58,159 nucleotides of DNA from an uncultured Clostridium sp. (GCA_948438085.1 CAOJKP010000010.1:1-58159), one strand, 5' to 3'; positions 39,280-50,175 are shown, counted from the stretch's first letter. Translations and numbers: made by a program. Notes: generated by a model from the letters alone, not told the origin.

Positions 39280-40129
39280 TTATTTTTCTTTATTAGTTCC
39301 TTCAATTAGTTGTCTTATTTGTTTTGCATTTTTATTAGACATTACTTTTTTTTCCTGTTTCCTTTTCTAACTGTTCTCTAGCAATTTTAGCAATGTTTCC
39401 ACCTTTTATAACAGATTTTTCTGCACCTTTGATTCCTTTTTCATTTGTGCTTTTTGATATTTCTGTTGAGGATGTTTCTGCTAGCATATTTAAAACTAAT
39501 TCCATATTAGTCATATTATCACGTAAATTTTCTTTTTTTAGACCTTTTAAATTTTTGTATTCTTTTACAGAATATCCACTCCAAACTTGAGTTAGCATAT
39601 TTGTTAATATTGCAAAATCTTTATTTTTACTAACACCTACTCTTTTTAGTTCATCTGTAAATTCTTTTCTTACATCAATTGTTTTTAATCTTTGGTTAAT
39701 CCATTCTTCTGTATATCCCTTTTTTCTATAAGTATCTAATGCTCTATTTATTGTAATTTCTGGATCATATGCTTCATCAATTCTTTCTTTTCCAACTTGT
39801 GCAAGCCATAGTTTAAATGGCTCTGCTTTTTTTGATGGAATTGATTGGACTAATCTTAAAATTTGTTCTGTATTCATTACATCTGTATCTCTTAATTTTC
39901 CATCATATGCTTTCATTTTCAACTGGTTAGTATTACTAACCAGTTCACTTCCTTCTTGATTTAACTTATTTTTAAGCCATTTCCAATAATTTCTCGATTT
40001 TTGATAATCATTATCAGTAAGAATACCAATCACATCTACTACTGAAAAATACCAGTTTTCTTCATCTTCATTCCATGCTACTCTAATATTTTTATCTTCA
40101 AATAATTTAATACTATTATTTTGTTCCAT
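39280..40129 (-). CDS. Bro-N/DinD-like protein with a frame break in an A8 tract
   Basis: Straight reading gives 264 residues (stop at 39335): an N-terminal Bro-N domain (IRVAWNEDEENWYFSVVDVIGIL) and a DinD-like C-terminal region (GGNIAKIAREQLEKETGKK). The last bases are GGA, eight A, GT. With seven A the frame would continue as KVMSNKNAKQIRQLIEGTNKEK to a stop at 39280. That resembles the usual DinD/Bro ending (TGK-V-S/T-N-N). The break is at a homopolymer (39346-39353), so slippage, mutation or a sequencing error are all possible. Roles in this family include damage response and phage antirepression. Confidence 0.7.
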
Positions 40130-40252
40130 TTCTTACCTCTTTTCCAACTTTCACTATTTGAAATAATTAAATAGCAAAAATTTGTTTCGTCTTTTATGTT
40201 TATATCACATTTCAAATATATTTTCAATAGTTTTAGCGAAATTTTGTTCTGG

Positions 40253-40302
40253 TATAGTTTTAAGAAAAAGCATACTTTCGTATGCTTTTTCTTAAAACTA
40301 TA
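40253..40302 (-). terminator. Very long perfect terminator after the SDR gene
   Basis: A 23-bp perfect stem with a 4-nt TTTC loop. Confidence 0.85.
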
Positions 40303-40330
40303 CCTCCACTTGCCTTTCTTCTTTTTAGGC

Positions 40331-41005
40331 TTATTGTACTACATTTTTTCTGTTTATTGTAATTTCGCTAACTTCAATATTTTTTGGTAAATTCAATGTG
40401 TATAACATAATATCAGCAATATCCTTTGGATCCATCCATTCTTCTGGATGTTCTATTTCTTTTCCATTATATTTTGTATGGAATTTTGTATTCATTCCAC
40501 CTACATTAAGTTGTATTACCCTTGAATTGTATTTTTTTAATTCTACTTGCAAATTATAACTTGTTCCTCTTATTGCCCATTTTGATGTTGTATATGCTAA
40601 TTGTTCTTCATATCCTGCCTTTGTACCACAAGTTGAACCTACATTTATTATATCTGCATGATTTTCCTTGATTAAATTCATTAACTGAGATGTTAAGAAT
40701 ATTGGTGCAACACTATTTACAGCAATCAAATTATTTAACTCATCATATGTAATTTCATCTACTTTTTGCAAACTAATTACTCCTGCACAGTTAATAAGTG
40801 CATCAAATTTTTTAAATCTATTTTTAATTTCATCACAAGACTCTTTAATTGATGTTTCTTTACTTAAATCAGTTTTTATAAAGTCGCATTCATAATCTGG
40901 CTTTCTTCTGCAAAGTGCCACTACTTTGATATTATTTTCCAAACATTTCAAAGCTAATTGCCTTGCTAAACCATCACTAGCCCCTGTTATAATTATTCTA
41001 TCCAT
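40331..41005 (-). CDS. Short-chain dehydrogenase/reductase
   Basis: About 224 residues with the nucleotide motif TGASDGLARQLA, the NCAG motif and the catalytic Ser-Tyr-Lys (VGSTCGTKAGYEEQLAYTTSKWA: Ser, Tyr and Lys in normal spacing). Substrate unknown. GGAGG points to the ATG at 41005 rather than 41014. Confidence 0.88.
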   Translation of the reverse strand: MDRIIITGASDGLARQLALKCLENNIKVVALCRRKPDYECDFIKTDLSKETSIKESCDEIKNRFKKFDALINCAGVISLQKVDEITYDELNNLIAVNSVAPIFLTSQLMNLIKENHADIINVGSTCGTKAGYEEQLAYTTSKWAIRGTSYNLQVELKKYNSRVIQLNVGGMNTKFHTKYNGKEIEHPEEWMDPKDIADIMLYTLNLPKNIEVSEITINRKNVVQ

Positions 41006-41093
41006 TAATATCATTCCTCCAATCTTTATTAAACATTGCTATTCCTTAAAAACGAAATTTCTTATAAGTTTCTTTTCTAATTATTTCATATTA

Positions 41094-41891
41094 TTAAAAA
41101 TTATATTCTTTTCCAACTTCTGTAATAGATACTTTTATTTTCTCTTTTAAGTCATTTACAAATTTGTTGCACACTTCATCTGCTGTACAATGTGCTAATA
41201 TAACTTCATTTACATTATTCTTCATATAATCAATAACTTTATTTGTATTTTCGTCTACTTCACTTAAGTGAAATCCACCTATTACAGCTAGTACCTTATT
41301 ATTATTTGTAACCATTTTTGCATGTTCAACTATATTGCATATTCCACTATGACTACATCCTGCAATTACTATTATTCCATTTTCTGTATTAATAACCATT
41401 CCAGAATCATCTAATACTTCATCATTTTGTCCATCTTCAAATACCCATTTTTTAAGATGGACTGGATATTTTCTTATAATCTCTCCCAAGTAATATATGT
41501 TTTCATTAATTTTATATGGTTCTTTTGTAAAATGTGCATTAAATTTATTTTCTAATTCTTCTTTTGTTAAAAGTATTCCTGAATAATGTGAATGGTCATC
41601 TCTCCACCATCTTTTTAGTGTACAATTAGGATGAGCTATAAATTCAACTTTTTTATTAAAATACTTAAGTCCATCACCATGGTCAAAATGACCATGACTT
41701 AATACTATTGTATCTACTTCATTTAAATCAATTCCTAACTTATCTGCATTTTTCATAAATTTTTTAGTTGGTCCTGCATCAAATAAAATTTTCCTGTTTT
41801 CAACTTCTACATAAGCAGAAAATCCATCATCATTTTCAAACTTATCTTCATTAGAATTCCTTGTATCATTTAAAATAACTACTTTTACCAT
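41094..41891 (-). CDS. MBL-fold metallohydrolase (COG1237-like)
   Basis: 265 residues with the metal motif LSHGHFDHGDGL near residue 65, GCSHSGICNIVEHAK near 180, GGFHL near 205 and HCTADEVCNKF near 240. This pattern matches the family named for dihydropteroate/RFAP synthase-like proteins; the real substrate is unclear. The SDR gene follows 80 nt downstream. Confidence 0.85.
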   Translation of the reverse strand: MVKVVILNDTRNSNEDKFENDDGFSAYVEVENRKILFDAGPTKKFMKNADKLGIDLNEVDTIVLSHGHFDHGDGLKYFNKKVEFIAHPNCTLKRWWRDDHSHYSGILLTKEELENKFNAHFTKEPYKINENIYYLGEIIRKYPVHLKKWVFEDGQNDEVLDDSGMVINTENGIIVIAGCSHSGICNIVEHAKMVTNNNKVLAVIGGFHLSEVDENTNKVIDYMKNNVNEVILAHCTADEVCNKFVNDLKEKIKVSITEVGKEYNF

Positions 41892-42085
41892 TATTTATCC
41901 CCCTTTATACCTTGTTTAATTTTATACCATGAATAGCAAAATGTCTAGTATTTCCGCATTATTTAGCCATTTCTTTTTTGGAGTAACCTTTTGGTTCTAA
42001 GTAAATATTAAAAGTGAATACAGTGTTTCCTTTTTAAGAAAAAAAGATAATTAACATTTGCTTTTGCTAATTATCTTCTTTTCTA

Positions 42086-42466
42086 TTATTTCCATAAAGT
42101 ATAATTGTATTGTGCTGTATCCCAATCATTCCCATCATTATATATCATAAAAGTTACACTAACAATATGTGTTTCTTCTGTTTTTATTTTATGCATTGCT
42201 TTTTCAATATCAAATTGCTTTACATTTGATACAAAAGTCACTTTTAACGTTCCTCTAGAACTGGTATATTGTTTTTTATTAATTAAATCAAAATATAATT
42301 CTTTTTTATAATATCCCATGTATTCATTAGATTTATATACTAAATCCATTTCTTCTTCAATTTCATCAAGTTCTGGAACTTCAAACTTTTCTAATATTTC
42401 CTTAAATACTACATTTCTCTCTAATTCAATTTTTATTATTTTTCCTAACGAATGATTCATACTCAC
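42086..42466 (-). CDS. Hypothetical protein divergent from a LysR gene
   Basis: 126 residues, highly charged, no membrane segment, with ELERNVVFKEILEKFEVPE near the start and a C-terminal YNDGNDWDTAQYNYTLW. Not recognised. A possible target of the divergent LysR-type regulator (inferred from position only). A terminator-like hairpin follows (AAGATAATTA with TAATTATCTT, about 42045-42078). Confidence 0.6.
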   Translation of the reverse strand: MSMNHSLGKIIKIELERNVVFKEILEKFEVPELDEIEEEMDLVYKSNEYMGYYKKELYFDLINKKQYTSSRGTLKVTFVSNVKQFDIEKAMHKIKTEETHIVSVTFMIYNDGNDWDTAQYNYTLWK

Positions 42467-42512
42467 TCCTCCTATACTTATTATAATTTTTAAGATTTCT
42501 TAAAAAATTAAA

Positions 42513-42567
42513 AAAAGATATATATTATGCATTTAATTACCCATTAAATATCAAATATATATCTTTT
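42513..42567. promoter_or_regulatory. Hairpin/palindrome in the divergent region before the LysR gene
   Basis: A 14-bp AT-rich inverted repeat (42513-42526 with 42554-42567) with an inner TTAAT/ATTAA pair. Both flanking genes point away from it, so an operator or leader structure is more likely than a terminator. Confidence 0.4.
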
Positions 42568-42691
42568 CATTGTTAATTTATATGTTGTTAAAAAATGATT
42601 TTTATTGCTTTTTTAATATATTTATATTATAATTCTTTTCGAGGTATAAATCAAATAGATTTATTTTATATTTAATATAAAGGAGTTTTAT

Positions 42692-43589
42692 ATGAGTGAT
42701 ATTAATCATAATTTCGACCTTAATTTATATAGGGTTTTTTATATGGTTGCAGAGACCAAAAGTATATCAAAAGCAGCTGAACTTTTATATGTTTCTCAAC
42801 CAGCTGTTAGTTATAGTATTAAAACATTAGAAGAAGCATTAGGTGGTAAACTATTTTTTCGTACACCTAAAGGTGTTGAATTAACACCCGAAGCCCAAAA
42901 ATTATATGATTCGGTAAAAAGTTCATATCATTCTCTAACCGTTGGCGAAAAACTTTTTACTGAAGATAAAAATTTAACCACTGGGGATTTATATGTCCGG
43001 ATGCAATCCTAGTTTATTTCAGGTTGGCTTATATCCATATATTGCAAAATATCACCAAATGTATCCAGGAATAAAAATTCACATTATTAGTAAACCTGCA
43101 TCTGATTTAGTAAAAATGCTAGAAAACCACGAATTAGACATGGTTATTCGCAAATTTGGTATGGAAACATCTTTTAAAAATTTTTCTGTTAAAATAGCTT
43201 CCCAAATTACACACTGTTTTTTTTGCAATGAAACATACAAAGATTTATCGTTAAAAAAAGATGTTTCTTTAAAGGAATTATCTACTTATCCTCTTTTGGT
43301 TTTAAATACATCTAGTTATGAAAGACGTGCATTAGATAATGATTTTAAAAAGCAAAATGTGAAACTAGAACCTATTATGGACTTTACTTATCATGCTCCT
43401 ATTCTTTATTTAGTAAAATTAGGTTACGGAATTGGTTATACTTTAAAAGAAACTATTCAAAAGGAATTAGATAATCATGAACTTTTCCAAATTTCTGTTA
43501 ACCAAATATCCTCAATGCATAATTTAGGAATTGTTTATAATACTAAATATCTTTCTATTGCTGCTAGTAAACTTATTTCTATTATATAA
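42692..43589 (+). CDS. LysR-type transcriptional regulator with a +1 frameshift
   Basis: The N-terminal winged helix-turn-helix (DLNLYRVFYMVAETKSISKAA, SQPAVSYSIKTLEE, GGKLFFRTPKGVELT) lies in one frame and the substrate-binding domain (from PSLFQVGLYPYIAKYH to the end) in the +1 frame. The junction is codon 103: TAT GTC CGG ATG CAA TCC TAG. Skipping the C gives V-G-C-N-P and puts glycine where the family has a conserved Gly after the first strand of the effector domain. The joined protein has 298 residues, a normal LysR length. AAAGGAG precedes the ATG. Confidence 0.88.
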
Positions 43590-43609
43590 TTTGACTTATG
43601 TTTCTTTTA

Positions 43610-43760
43610 TTTAGTATTAGGAAAGCAAGCAATTAAAATTACCCTTACATTACTTGGTTTATTTCTTCGAAAAATTCTAAATCACTAAAAAGCACCTACA
43701 TCTATAGAGAGCTTTCTTTAAAGAACGGGCTACCTAAGGCAGCCCCTAGACTATTTAGGT
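43610..43760. repeat. Degraded intergenic repeat after the LysR gene
   Basis: Non-coding. Contains a weakened copy of the box seen near 31830 (ATTAAAATTACCCTTACA) and a GGCT-AGCC hairpin near 43730-43745. No gene seen between 43590 and 43828. Confidence 0.4.
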
Positions 43761-43828
43761 TACTTTTTCCTAGTTTTAATATTAATTTTTCCTTTGAAAA
43801 TGATTTATGATATTTCTTTTTAAGAAAA

Positions 43829-43857
43829 AAAGTTTAGTAAAAAATTCACTAAACTTT
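43829..43857 (-). terminator. Terminator of sigG
   Basis: A perfect 10-bp stem (43829-43838 with 43848-43857), T-rich afterwards on the minus strand. Confidence 0.8.
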
Positions 43858-43863
43858 CTATTT

Positions 43864-44637
43864 TTATTTGTATAATTTTTTTATTCTGCCTATTGCATTT
43901 TTTTCTAGTCTTGATACTTGTGCTTGGCTTATTCCTATTTCATCTGCAACTTCCATTTGTGTTCTACCATCAAAAAACCTTTTTGTTATTATCATTTTTT
44001 CTCTTTCACTTAGTTTTTTCATTGCTTGTTCTATTGTTATGTTATCTGCCCATCTTTCATCTGTATTTTTCGTATCTTTTACCTGATCCATTATATACAA
44101 ATTTTCTGCACCATCATTAAACACTGGTTCTTGAAGTGATAATGGATCTTGTATTGCTTCAAAGCAAAATACCACTTCTTCTTTTTCTACTCCAACTTCT
44201 TTTGCTATTTGATCTATTGTTGGTTCTTTGTTTAACTCTTTTGTTAATTTTTCCTTTGCTTGTAACGCTTTATAAGCTAAATCTCTTATTGAACGACTTA
44301 CTCGTATTGGATTATTATCCCTTAAGTATCTTCTTATTTCTCCTATAATCATTGGAACAGCATAAGTAGAAAATTGAACATTCAATGACATATCAAAATT
44401 GTCTATTGCTTTTATTAAACCTACACATCCAACTTGAAATAAATCATCCATATTATCACTTCTACCACTAAATCGCTGTAATATACTTAATACTAGTCTT
44501 AAATTACCATTTATAAATTTTTCTCGTGCTTCTAAATCTCCTTCTTTTATTTTAATAAATAATTCGTTTTTTTCTTTATTTGATAGTACAGGTAATTTTG
44601 CAGTATTTACTCCGCATATTTCTACCTTGTTTATCAA
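43864..44637 (-). CDS. sigG: Forespore sigma factor SigG
   Basis: Late forespore-specific sigma factor. The family start NKVEICGVNTAKLPVL is present. AAGGAGG is best spaced for a TTG start at 44637, giving 257 residues, the usual length; an ATG at 44661 would add eight unlikely residues. Region 2 FSTYAVPMIIGEIRRYLRDN near 110 and region 4 ISQAQVSRLEKNAI near the end are clear. Follows sigE, the conserved order. Confidence 0.93.
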   Translation of the reverse strand: MINKVEICGVNTAKLPVLSNKEKNELFIKIKEGDLEAREKFINGNLRLVLSILQRFSGRSDNMDDLFQVGCVGLIKAIDNFDMSLNVQFSTYAVPMIIGEIRRYLRDNNPIRVSRSIRDLAYKALQAKEKLTKELNKEPTIDQIAKEVGVEKEEVVFCFEAIQDPLSLQEPVFNDGAENLYIMDQVKDTKNTDERWADNITIEQAMKKLSEREKMIITKRFFDGRTQMEVADEIGISQAQVSRLEKNAIGRIKKLYK

Positions 44638-44701
44638 AATAAAACCTCCTTTTAAAAACAATTAATTTAATATAATTATTTCCAAAATGAGGTTTTTATA
44701 T

Positions 44702-45448
44702 TCATCCAATTTTACTAGATATCTCTTTTTTCATTTTACTTATAATCTTTTTTTCTAGTCTTGATATATAACTTTGTGATATTCCTAACATATCTGCAAC
44801 TTCTTTTTGAGTTTTTTCATTTCCGCTTATAAAGCCAAATCTAAGCTCCATTATATTTTTCTCTCTATTGTTTAATTTTTTCATTGCTGCCCTTAATAAT
44901 TTTTTATCTACTTCATCTTCTATTTGTCTTGATGTTACATCATCATCTGTTCCTAATATGTCTGAAAGCAATAACTCATTTCCATCTCCATCTTGATTTA
45001 GTGGTTCGTCTATTGATATTTCTCCTTTTATTTTATTTGTTCTTCTTAAATACATTAGTATTTCATTTTCTATACATCTCGAAGCATATGTAGCTAATTT
45101 TATATTTTTGTTAGTGTTAAAAGTGTTTATTGCTTTCATCAATCCTATTGTTCCAATTGAAATTAAATCTTCAATTCCAATTCCTGTATTTTCAAATTTT
45201 TTAGCAATATAAACTACTAACCTTAAATTTCTTTCAACTAATATTTTTCTTTGTTCTTCATCTCCTTTAGATAATTTATCTAATATTTCTTCCTCTTCTT
45301 CTGGTAATAATGGTGGTGGAAGAGTTTGGCTTCCTCCTATGTAAAATATAGGAATTTCTTCTATCTGCAAATTATCTTCACTTAAGCATTTAGCATATAT
45401 TGTATTTATACTATTTTTTAGTAACTGCAAAAAATTCATTTTTATCAT
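44702..45448 (-). CDS. sigE: Mother-cell sigma factor SigE (as pro-SigE)
   Basis: Early mother-cell sigma factor, made as an inactive precursor and cleaved by SpoIIGA. About 248 residues: N-terminal pro-region, region 2 ([22 protein letters not shown] near 115), region 4.2 ([15 protein letters not shown] near 225). The start overlaps the end of spoIIGA; three ATGs (45451, 45448, 45439) follow one AAAGGA, so the exact start is open. Confidence 0.95.
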   Translation of the reverse strand: MIKMNFLQLLKNSINTIYAKCLSEDNLQIEEIPIFYIGGSQTLPPPLLPEEEEEILDKLSKGDEEQRKILVERNLRLVVYIAKKFENTGIGIEDLISIGTIGLMKAINTFNTNKNIKLATYASRCIENEILMYLRRTNKIKGEISIDEPLNQDGDGNELLLSDILGTDDDVTSRQIEDEVDKKLLRAAMKKLNNREKNIMELRFGFISGNEKTQKEVADMLGISQSYISRLEKKIISKMKKEISSKIG

Positions 45449-46334
45449 CATTCCTTTCTATAACATCAATTCCAACAAGCGCTGAATATAATTTATTTTT
45501 TGTTAAACTATTTTCATATATTCCAATTATTACTTTTGGAATATTTTTTTCATATTCATCAGAACTTATTATTACATTGTCTGCTATAAATCCTAACAGT
45601 AATCCATTCTGATTTCCTAATGATGAAAATGGTATTATTCTAAATTTAGATATGTATTCTTCTTCTAAATTTTCATCTTTTCCACCTCCTAATATTAATG
45701 TTATCTTTTTTATAATTTCCTTTGGAATTATTTCCTCAATTTTTTCAGCTTCTACTACAATTACACTCATTTTACTTAATGGGTCTTTTAGTAAATTGCC
45801 TGTATCAATTAGTGCTTTCATTTTTGCAGACTTTCCATTAAATTTAACTTCTATGTTACAAAATATATCTTTTTTAGATAGTTTTCCTTTTATTAATTTA
45901 AATGCTATATTTACGACTGCAAATCCTAGTATTCCACCCATTAATGCTATTTTTAATGGATATGTTCCTATATAGATACCATTTTTCATTAATATTTCCT
46001 GAGGTTTTATAAAATATAATAAGTAAAATGCACATCCACCAAATGCAAAAGATACTAAGTAGAATATTACCAATTCTTTAAATATTTGTTTAAAATTTTT
46101 AGGATTAAACGCTATATATACCATTGAAATTGATAATAATATTTTTAAAACTAGAGTAATACTTGCATTTAATATACTTAACATAGAAATAACAGCATAT
46201 ATTCCTCCTATTAAACTTGAAACTAATATTCTAATTTGATTTATATGTGATTTACTTACCATTCCAGTTGCCATTAATATAATATAGTTCATACACAAAT
46301 TCTCTAATAAAATTATGTCTATATAAATTGTCAA
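45411..46334 (-). CDS. spoIIGA: Sigma-E processing peptidase SpoIIGA
   Basis: Septal membrane aspartic protease that cleaves pro-SigE. 307 residues: five N-terminal membrane helices (about 1-150) and a cytosolic aspartyl protease-like domain with the catalytic motif [12 protein letters not shown] near residue 180. Overlaps sigE by about 35 nt, so enzyme and substrate are coupled. Confidence 0.95.
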   Translation of the reverse strand: MTIYIDIILLENLCMNYIILMATGMVSKSHINQIRILVSSLIGGIYAVISMLSILNASITLVLKILLSISMVYIAFNPKNFKQIFKELVIFYLVSFAFGGCAFYLLYFIKPQEILMKNGIYIGTYPLKIALMGGILGFAVVNIAFKLIKGKLSKKDIFCNIEVKFNGKSAKMKALIDTGNLLKDPLSKMSVIVVEAEKIEEIIPKEIIKKITLILGGGKDENLEEEYISKFRIIPFSSLGNQNGLLLGFIADNVIISSDEYEKNIPKVIIGIYENSLTKNKLYSALVGIDVIERNDDKNEFFAVTKK

Positions 46335-46445
46335 TTACAATCATCCTCTTTTATACTACTTAATAACTTATTATTTATTTTTGATGCTTTTTGATTGTAC
46401 AACTATTTTTTTATAAAATATGTCATATCTTCGGGTAGAAAAAAA

Positions 46446-46473
46446 GAAATAATCTACAATTATAGATTATTTC
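46446..46473 (-). terminator. Terminator of ftsZ
   Basis: A perfect 11-bp stem (46446-46456 with 46463-46473) followed by CTTTTTTT on the minus strand. It separates the division cluster from spoIIGA. Confidence 0.85.
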
Positions 46474-46501
46474 TTTTTTATATATTGTTTATATGACTTT
46501 A

Positions 46502-47617
46502 TTATTTATTTAAACCTTTATTTTTTCTTAAAAATGATGGTATATCTAAATTATCTGGATTAGATGAACTTTCTTGAGATTGTGGTATTGTGCTTATCTT
46601 TTTGTCCCAAGCTTTTGAAACAATTTTGTCAACTCCAAGTGTAGATACTGGAGAATCTTTTTCAAATCCTGTTGCAATTACTGTAATTGATATTTCTTCT
46701 CCCATAGATTCATCTATTACTGCTCCAAATATTATATTAGCTTCTGGATCAACACTTCTTTGTACTAATTCTGCTGCCGTATTTACTTCATGTAATCCTA
46801 AATCTGCTCCACCAGTAATATTTATTATTACTCCTCTTGCACCTTCTATTGATGTTTCTAATAATGGACTTTGTATTGCTTCTTTTGCAGCATCTTCTGC
46901 TCTATTTTCTCCTGCTGCTTTTCCTGTTCCCATATGTGCCATTCCTGTATTTAACATTATTGTTTTTACATCAGCAAAATCTAAGTTTACAAGTCCTGGT
47001 ACAGCAATTAAGTCTGATATACCTTGTACACCTTGTCTTAAAACATCATCTGCCATTCTAAATGCTTCTATCATTGATGTTTTTCTATCTATTATTTGTA
47101 ATAATTTATCATTTGGTATTACTACTAATGTGTCAACTTTACTTTTTAGGCTTTCTATTCCACGTTCAGCTTGTGAAAGTCTTTTTTTACCCTCAAATGT
47201 AAATGGTTTTGTAACAACACCTATTGTTAATATTCCCATTTCTTTTGCAACAGAAGCAACTACTGGTGCAGCACCAGTTCCAGTTCCTCCTCCCATACCA
47301 GCTGTTACAAATACCATATCCGCTCCACGAAGTATCTCTGTAATTTCAGATTTATTTTCTTCTGCAGACTGTGCTCCTATATCTGGATTAGCTCCTGCTC
47401 CTAGTCCTCTTGTTATTTTTTCTCCTATTTGAATTTTTGTTCCTGCCTTTGATTGTTGTAATGCTTGTCTATCTGTATTTACAGATATAAATTCAACTCC
47501 TCTTATTCCTGACTCAATCATTCTATTTACAGCATTATTTCCTGCTCCACCAACACCAATTACCTTAATTGTTGCAGTTCCATCTAACATTTTATCATTT
47601 TCTTCATACTCTCTCAT
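46502..47617 (-). CDS. ftsZ: Cell division protein FtsZ
   Basis: Tubulin-like GTPase that forms the Z ring. 371 residues: [17 protein letters not shown] near 18, the tubulin signature [10 protein letters not shown] near 108, the T7 loop NLDFADV near 212 and a C-terminal tail with the FtsA-binding IPSFLRKN. 49 nt after ftsA. Confidence 0.98.
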   Translation of the reverse strand: MREYEENDKMLDGTATIKVIGVGGAGNNAVNRMIESGIRGVEFISVNTDRQALQQSKAGTKIQIGEKITRGLGAGANPDIGAQSAEENKSEITEILRGADMVFVTAGMGGGTGTGAAPVVASVAKEMGILTIGVVTKPFTFEGKKRLSQAERGIESLKSKVDTLVVIPNDKLLQIIDRKTSMIEAFRMADDVLRQGVQGISDLIAVPGLVNLDFADVKTIMLNTGMAHMGTGKAAGENRAEDAAKEAIQSPLLETSIEGARGVIINITGGADLGLHEVNTAAELVQRSVDPEANIIFGAVIDESMGEEISITVIATGFEKDSPVSTLGVDKIVSKAWDKKISTIPQSQESSSNPDNLDIPSFLRKNKGLNK

Positions 47618-47665
47618 AAAGTTGACACCCTCCTAAATTTTATTAAATAATTTATAAACTAATTT

Positions 47666-48895
47666 TTACGAATAAAAAAAATCTTTTATCCTTTCAAGTA
47701 TCGTTTTTACTATACTTGTTTCAGACTTTGAGTCTATATTGCTAGATACACTTTTAGCAAAAGGTCTAGCTGCAATATATCTAACTAAAGCATATGCTAC
47801 CCTATAAGTTGGTCTTATTGTACTTATTAGCCTTCCAGTTGAAACTTTTACTGGTATATTTAAGCTTATTTTTCCTGCAACATCACTTTTATTTATATTT
47901 GTAATACCTTGTCCAGTTAATACAACATTATTTATTCTTTGTTTTAGACCTTGCATACTTATATCTTTATTTACCAATGTAAATATTTCTTCAATTCTAG
48001 CTTCTATTATTTCAATGAGTTCAGAACTTTTTATAATTTTGTTCTTTCCATCACCCTTATATGTATTTAATATAATGTCATTATCATTATCTATAAATGA
48101 CTTTAAAGCTAATCCATATTGTCTTTTTAATTTATCCGCTTCTTCTTCTGATATGTTTAATACAACTGCTATATCATTTGTTATATTATCTCCCCCAAGT
48201 GGTATTGTATTAGTATATACAAATGAATCTCCTTCAAATACTCCTATATCTGTATTTCCAGCTCCCATATCCACAATCATTATGTTGTCGTGTAATTCGT
48301 TCACGTCTAATATTAAATTTCTTTGTGCTAATGAATTAGGTACCATTCCATCTACTTCTAATCCTGCTTTTTTTAATATTGTAGACATTTGTCTAACATA
48401 GTCTTTATCTGCAAGTATTATTTGAGCATTTAAAGTAAATTCCGGACTAAATTCACCAATTGGATCTGCTATTATTCTTCCATCTCTTAAAATAAATTGA
48501 TTTGGCACTATATCAACAATTGTTTTTCCTTCTGGAATTTCGATGTCTCTAACTTGCATTATAGCAGTTGTAACATCTTTAGTAGATATTCCAGAATATT
48601 TGTCTTTGAGTTCTTTTGTTATACTATTTTGTACTATAGTAACATATTTTCCTGGTATAGTAATATATGCAGAATTTATTTTAAAATCAGCTTCATCTTC
48701 AGCTTCTTTAATTGTTTTAGCTATCGCTAGAGCAACTTCTTCTTCGTTAATTATTTTTCCTTTTTTGATACCGTCACATCTATTACTTGTAGAACATATT
48801 ATTTCAATTTGACTGAAATTATTAACTTCTCCTACAACAGCAGATACCTTAGAAGTTCCAATATCAATGCCTACAATTATATCACCTATTGCCAA
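47666..48895 (-). CDS. ftsA: Cell division protein FtsA
   Basis: Actin-like membrane tether of FtsZ. 409 residues: GIDIGTSKVSAVVGE near 9, VDMGAGNTDIGVF near 205, the 1C domain between, and a C-terminal amphipathic helix (ILERIKDFFY). Last-but-one gene of the division cluster. Confidence 0.95.
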   Translation of the reverse strand: MAIGDIIVGIDIGTSKVSAVVGEVNNFSQIEIICSTSNRCDGIKKGKIINEEEVALAIAKTIKEAEDEADFKINSAYITIPGKYVTIVQNSITKELKDKYSGISTKDVTTAIMQVRDIEIPEGKTIVDIVPNQFILRDGRIIADPIGEFSPEFTLNAQIILADKDYVRQMSTILKKAGLEVDGMVPNSLAQRNLILDVNELHDNIMIVDMGAGNTDIGVFEGDSFVYTNTIPLGGDNITNDIAVVLNISEEEADKLKRQYGLALKSFIDNDNDIILNTYKGDGKNKIIKSSELIEIIEARIEEIFTLVNKDISMQGLKQRINNVVLTGQGITNINKSDVAGKISLNIPVKVSTGRLISTIRPTYRVAYALVRYIAARPFAKSVSSNIDSKSETSIVKTILERIKDFFYS

Positions 48896-49052
48896 AGTTT
48901 ACTCCTCCATTTTTATGTGTTTTTTCCTGTGCTTAGAATATTATATTTTTATAAAAATGTCAATAGAATTCGTAATATTTTTGTAATATTTTTGTATCTA
49001 TTTTGTAATATTTTTGTTTTTTCCTTACGGCTGTAATATTTTGTTATATTTG

Positions 49053-49433
49053 TTAATTTTTTGTGAATTTTTTATTCAAATCATTACTATCTTTTTTAGT
49101 CCATTTATCTATATAATATCTACGTATTATTGCTAAATTCGTAAACATTCTTCCAACAAATACCACAATTGCTGCTAAATATATATCCACATCTAATTTT
49201 TGTCCTAAATATGTAAGTAATATTGATAATATTGCATTTCCAAAAAAACCAGTTACAAATATTTTTAAATCAAAATTTCCTTTTAAAACTGAGGTAATTC
49301 CTCCAAAAACAGAATCGAGTGCTGCTATTATAGATATTGCAAGATATCCAGACATCGTATATGATACCATTGGAACATTTATACCAACTATTGCCCCTAA
49401 AATACATCCAATTAAAATTGCTATAAAAATCAT
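49053..49433 (-). CDS. sbp: Small basic family protein (DUF1290, Sbp)
   Basis: 126 residues, three hydrophobic helices, with IGCILGAIVGINVP near 8 and SIIAALDSVFGGI near 35 typical of Sbp encoded between the DUF881 genes and ftsA/ftsZ in Firmicutes. Starts 2 nt after the DUF881 gene upstream. Confidence 0.9.
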   Translation of the reverse strand: MIFIAILIGCILGAIVGINVPMVSYTMSGYLAISIIAALDSVFGGITSVLKGNFDLKIFVTGFFGNAILSILLTYLGQKLDVDIYLAAIVVFVGRMFTNLAIIRRYYIDKWTKKDSNDLNKKFTKN

Positions 49434-49434
49434 T

Positions 49435-50145
49435 TTAAATCTCCTTTATTTTCAAATATTTTAAATTTATTGTACCTTTGTATTTTTCAATTGTTATATT
49501 ATTATGTGTCTCAACATTAACATTAATTTCAGAATACTGGTCAACATATCCAACTTTTTTTGTTACTAATGCACTTTCCAAGTGTTTTTGATTTCCAATT
49601 GCTTTTACAACATAAGGATCTGTTATTCTACCATTTAAATCATTATTTACTAATATTATGTATTCCATAGCAAATATATCTGTCATATTTACTACTCTTT
49701 GGTCATTTATACTGATTGCTTCTGCCCCTGCTAATCTTAGTTCGTTAACTAGAGTTAGCAAATGTGTAGATGTGACAGTTCCAGCAATATTATCTTCATT
49801 ATCACTTAATGTAACTATTACTCCTTGTCCCTTTACATTAGTTTGTCCTGATAAAATTTTTGCTTGTTCCAATTCCTTATCTAAAACTACTGATGCTTCC
49901 TGATTCGATTCACGTTTATCTATATATTCATTTCTTTTTGCTATTGTATCTTCATATTGAGTATTAATATCTTCATATTTTTCTTTCCATGTTGCTAGCT
50001 GTTCTCTTAATTCTGTTTCCCTCATTGTTTCTAAATTTTGTATATCTGTTTCTTCAACTACTTTAAATTGCATAAACATTGCCATACAAAACACAAAACA
50101 TACAATTGCCATTGTAAATATCATTGTATTTTTTCCCTTTTTCAA
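49435..50145 (-). CDS. DUF881 protein, second copy
   Basis: 236 residues: N-terminal membrane helix (about 8-28), coiled-coil (ATWKEKYEDINTQYEDTIAKR), then the DUF881 domain (GQGVIVTLSDN, LRLAGAEAISINDQRVVNMT, GNQKHLESAL). Member of the YlxW/YlxX family of division-cluster proteins. In tandem with another DUF881 gene. Confidence 0.88.
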   Translation of the reverse strand: MKKGKNTMIFTMAIVCFVFCMAMFMQFKVVEETDIQNLETMRETELREQLATWKEKYEDINTQYEDTIAKRNEYIDKRESNQEASVVLDKELEQAKILSGQTNVKGQGVIVTLSDNEDNIAGTVTSTHLLTLVNELRLAGAEAISINDQRVVNMTDIFAMEYIILVNNDLNGRITDPYVVKAIGNQKHLESALVTKKVGYVDQYSEINVNVETHNNITIEKYKGTINLKYLKIKEI

Positions 50146-50175
50146 CCTAAATCACATTCCTTCCATATTATATAT

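Noticed and set aside
39280..39335. The DinD-like break as a fifth CGGA-type event
   Set aside because: It lies in a run of eight A with no CGG, so a different cause is likely.
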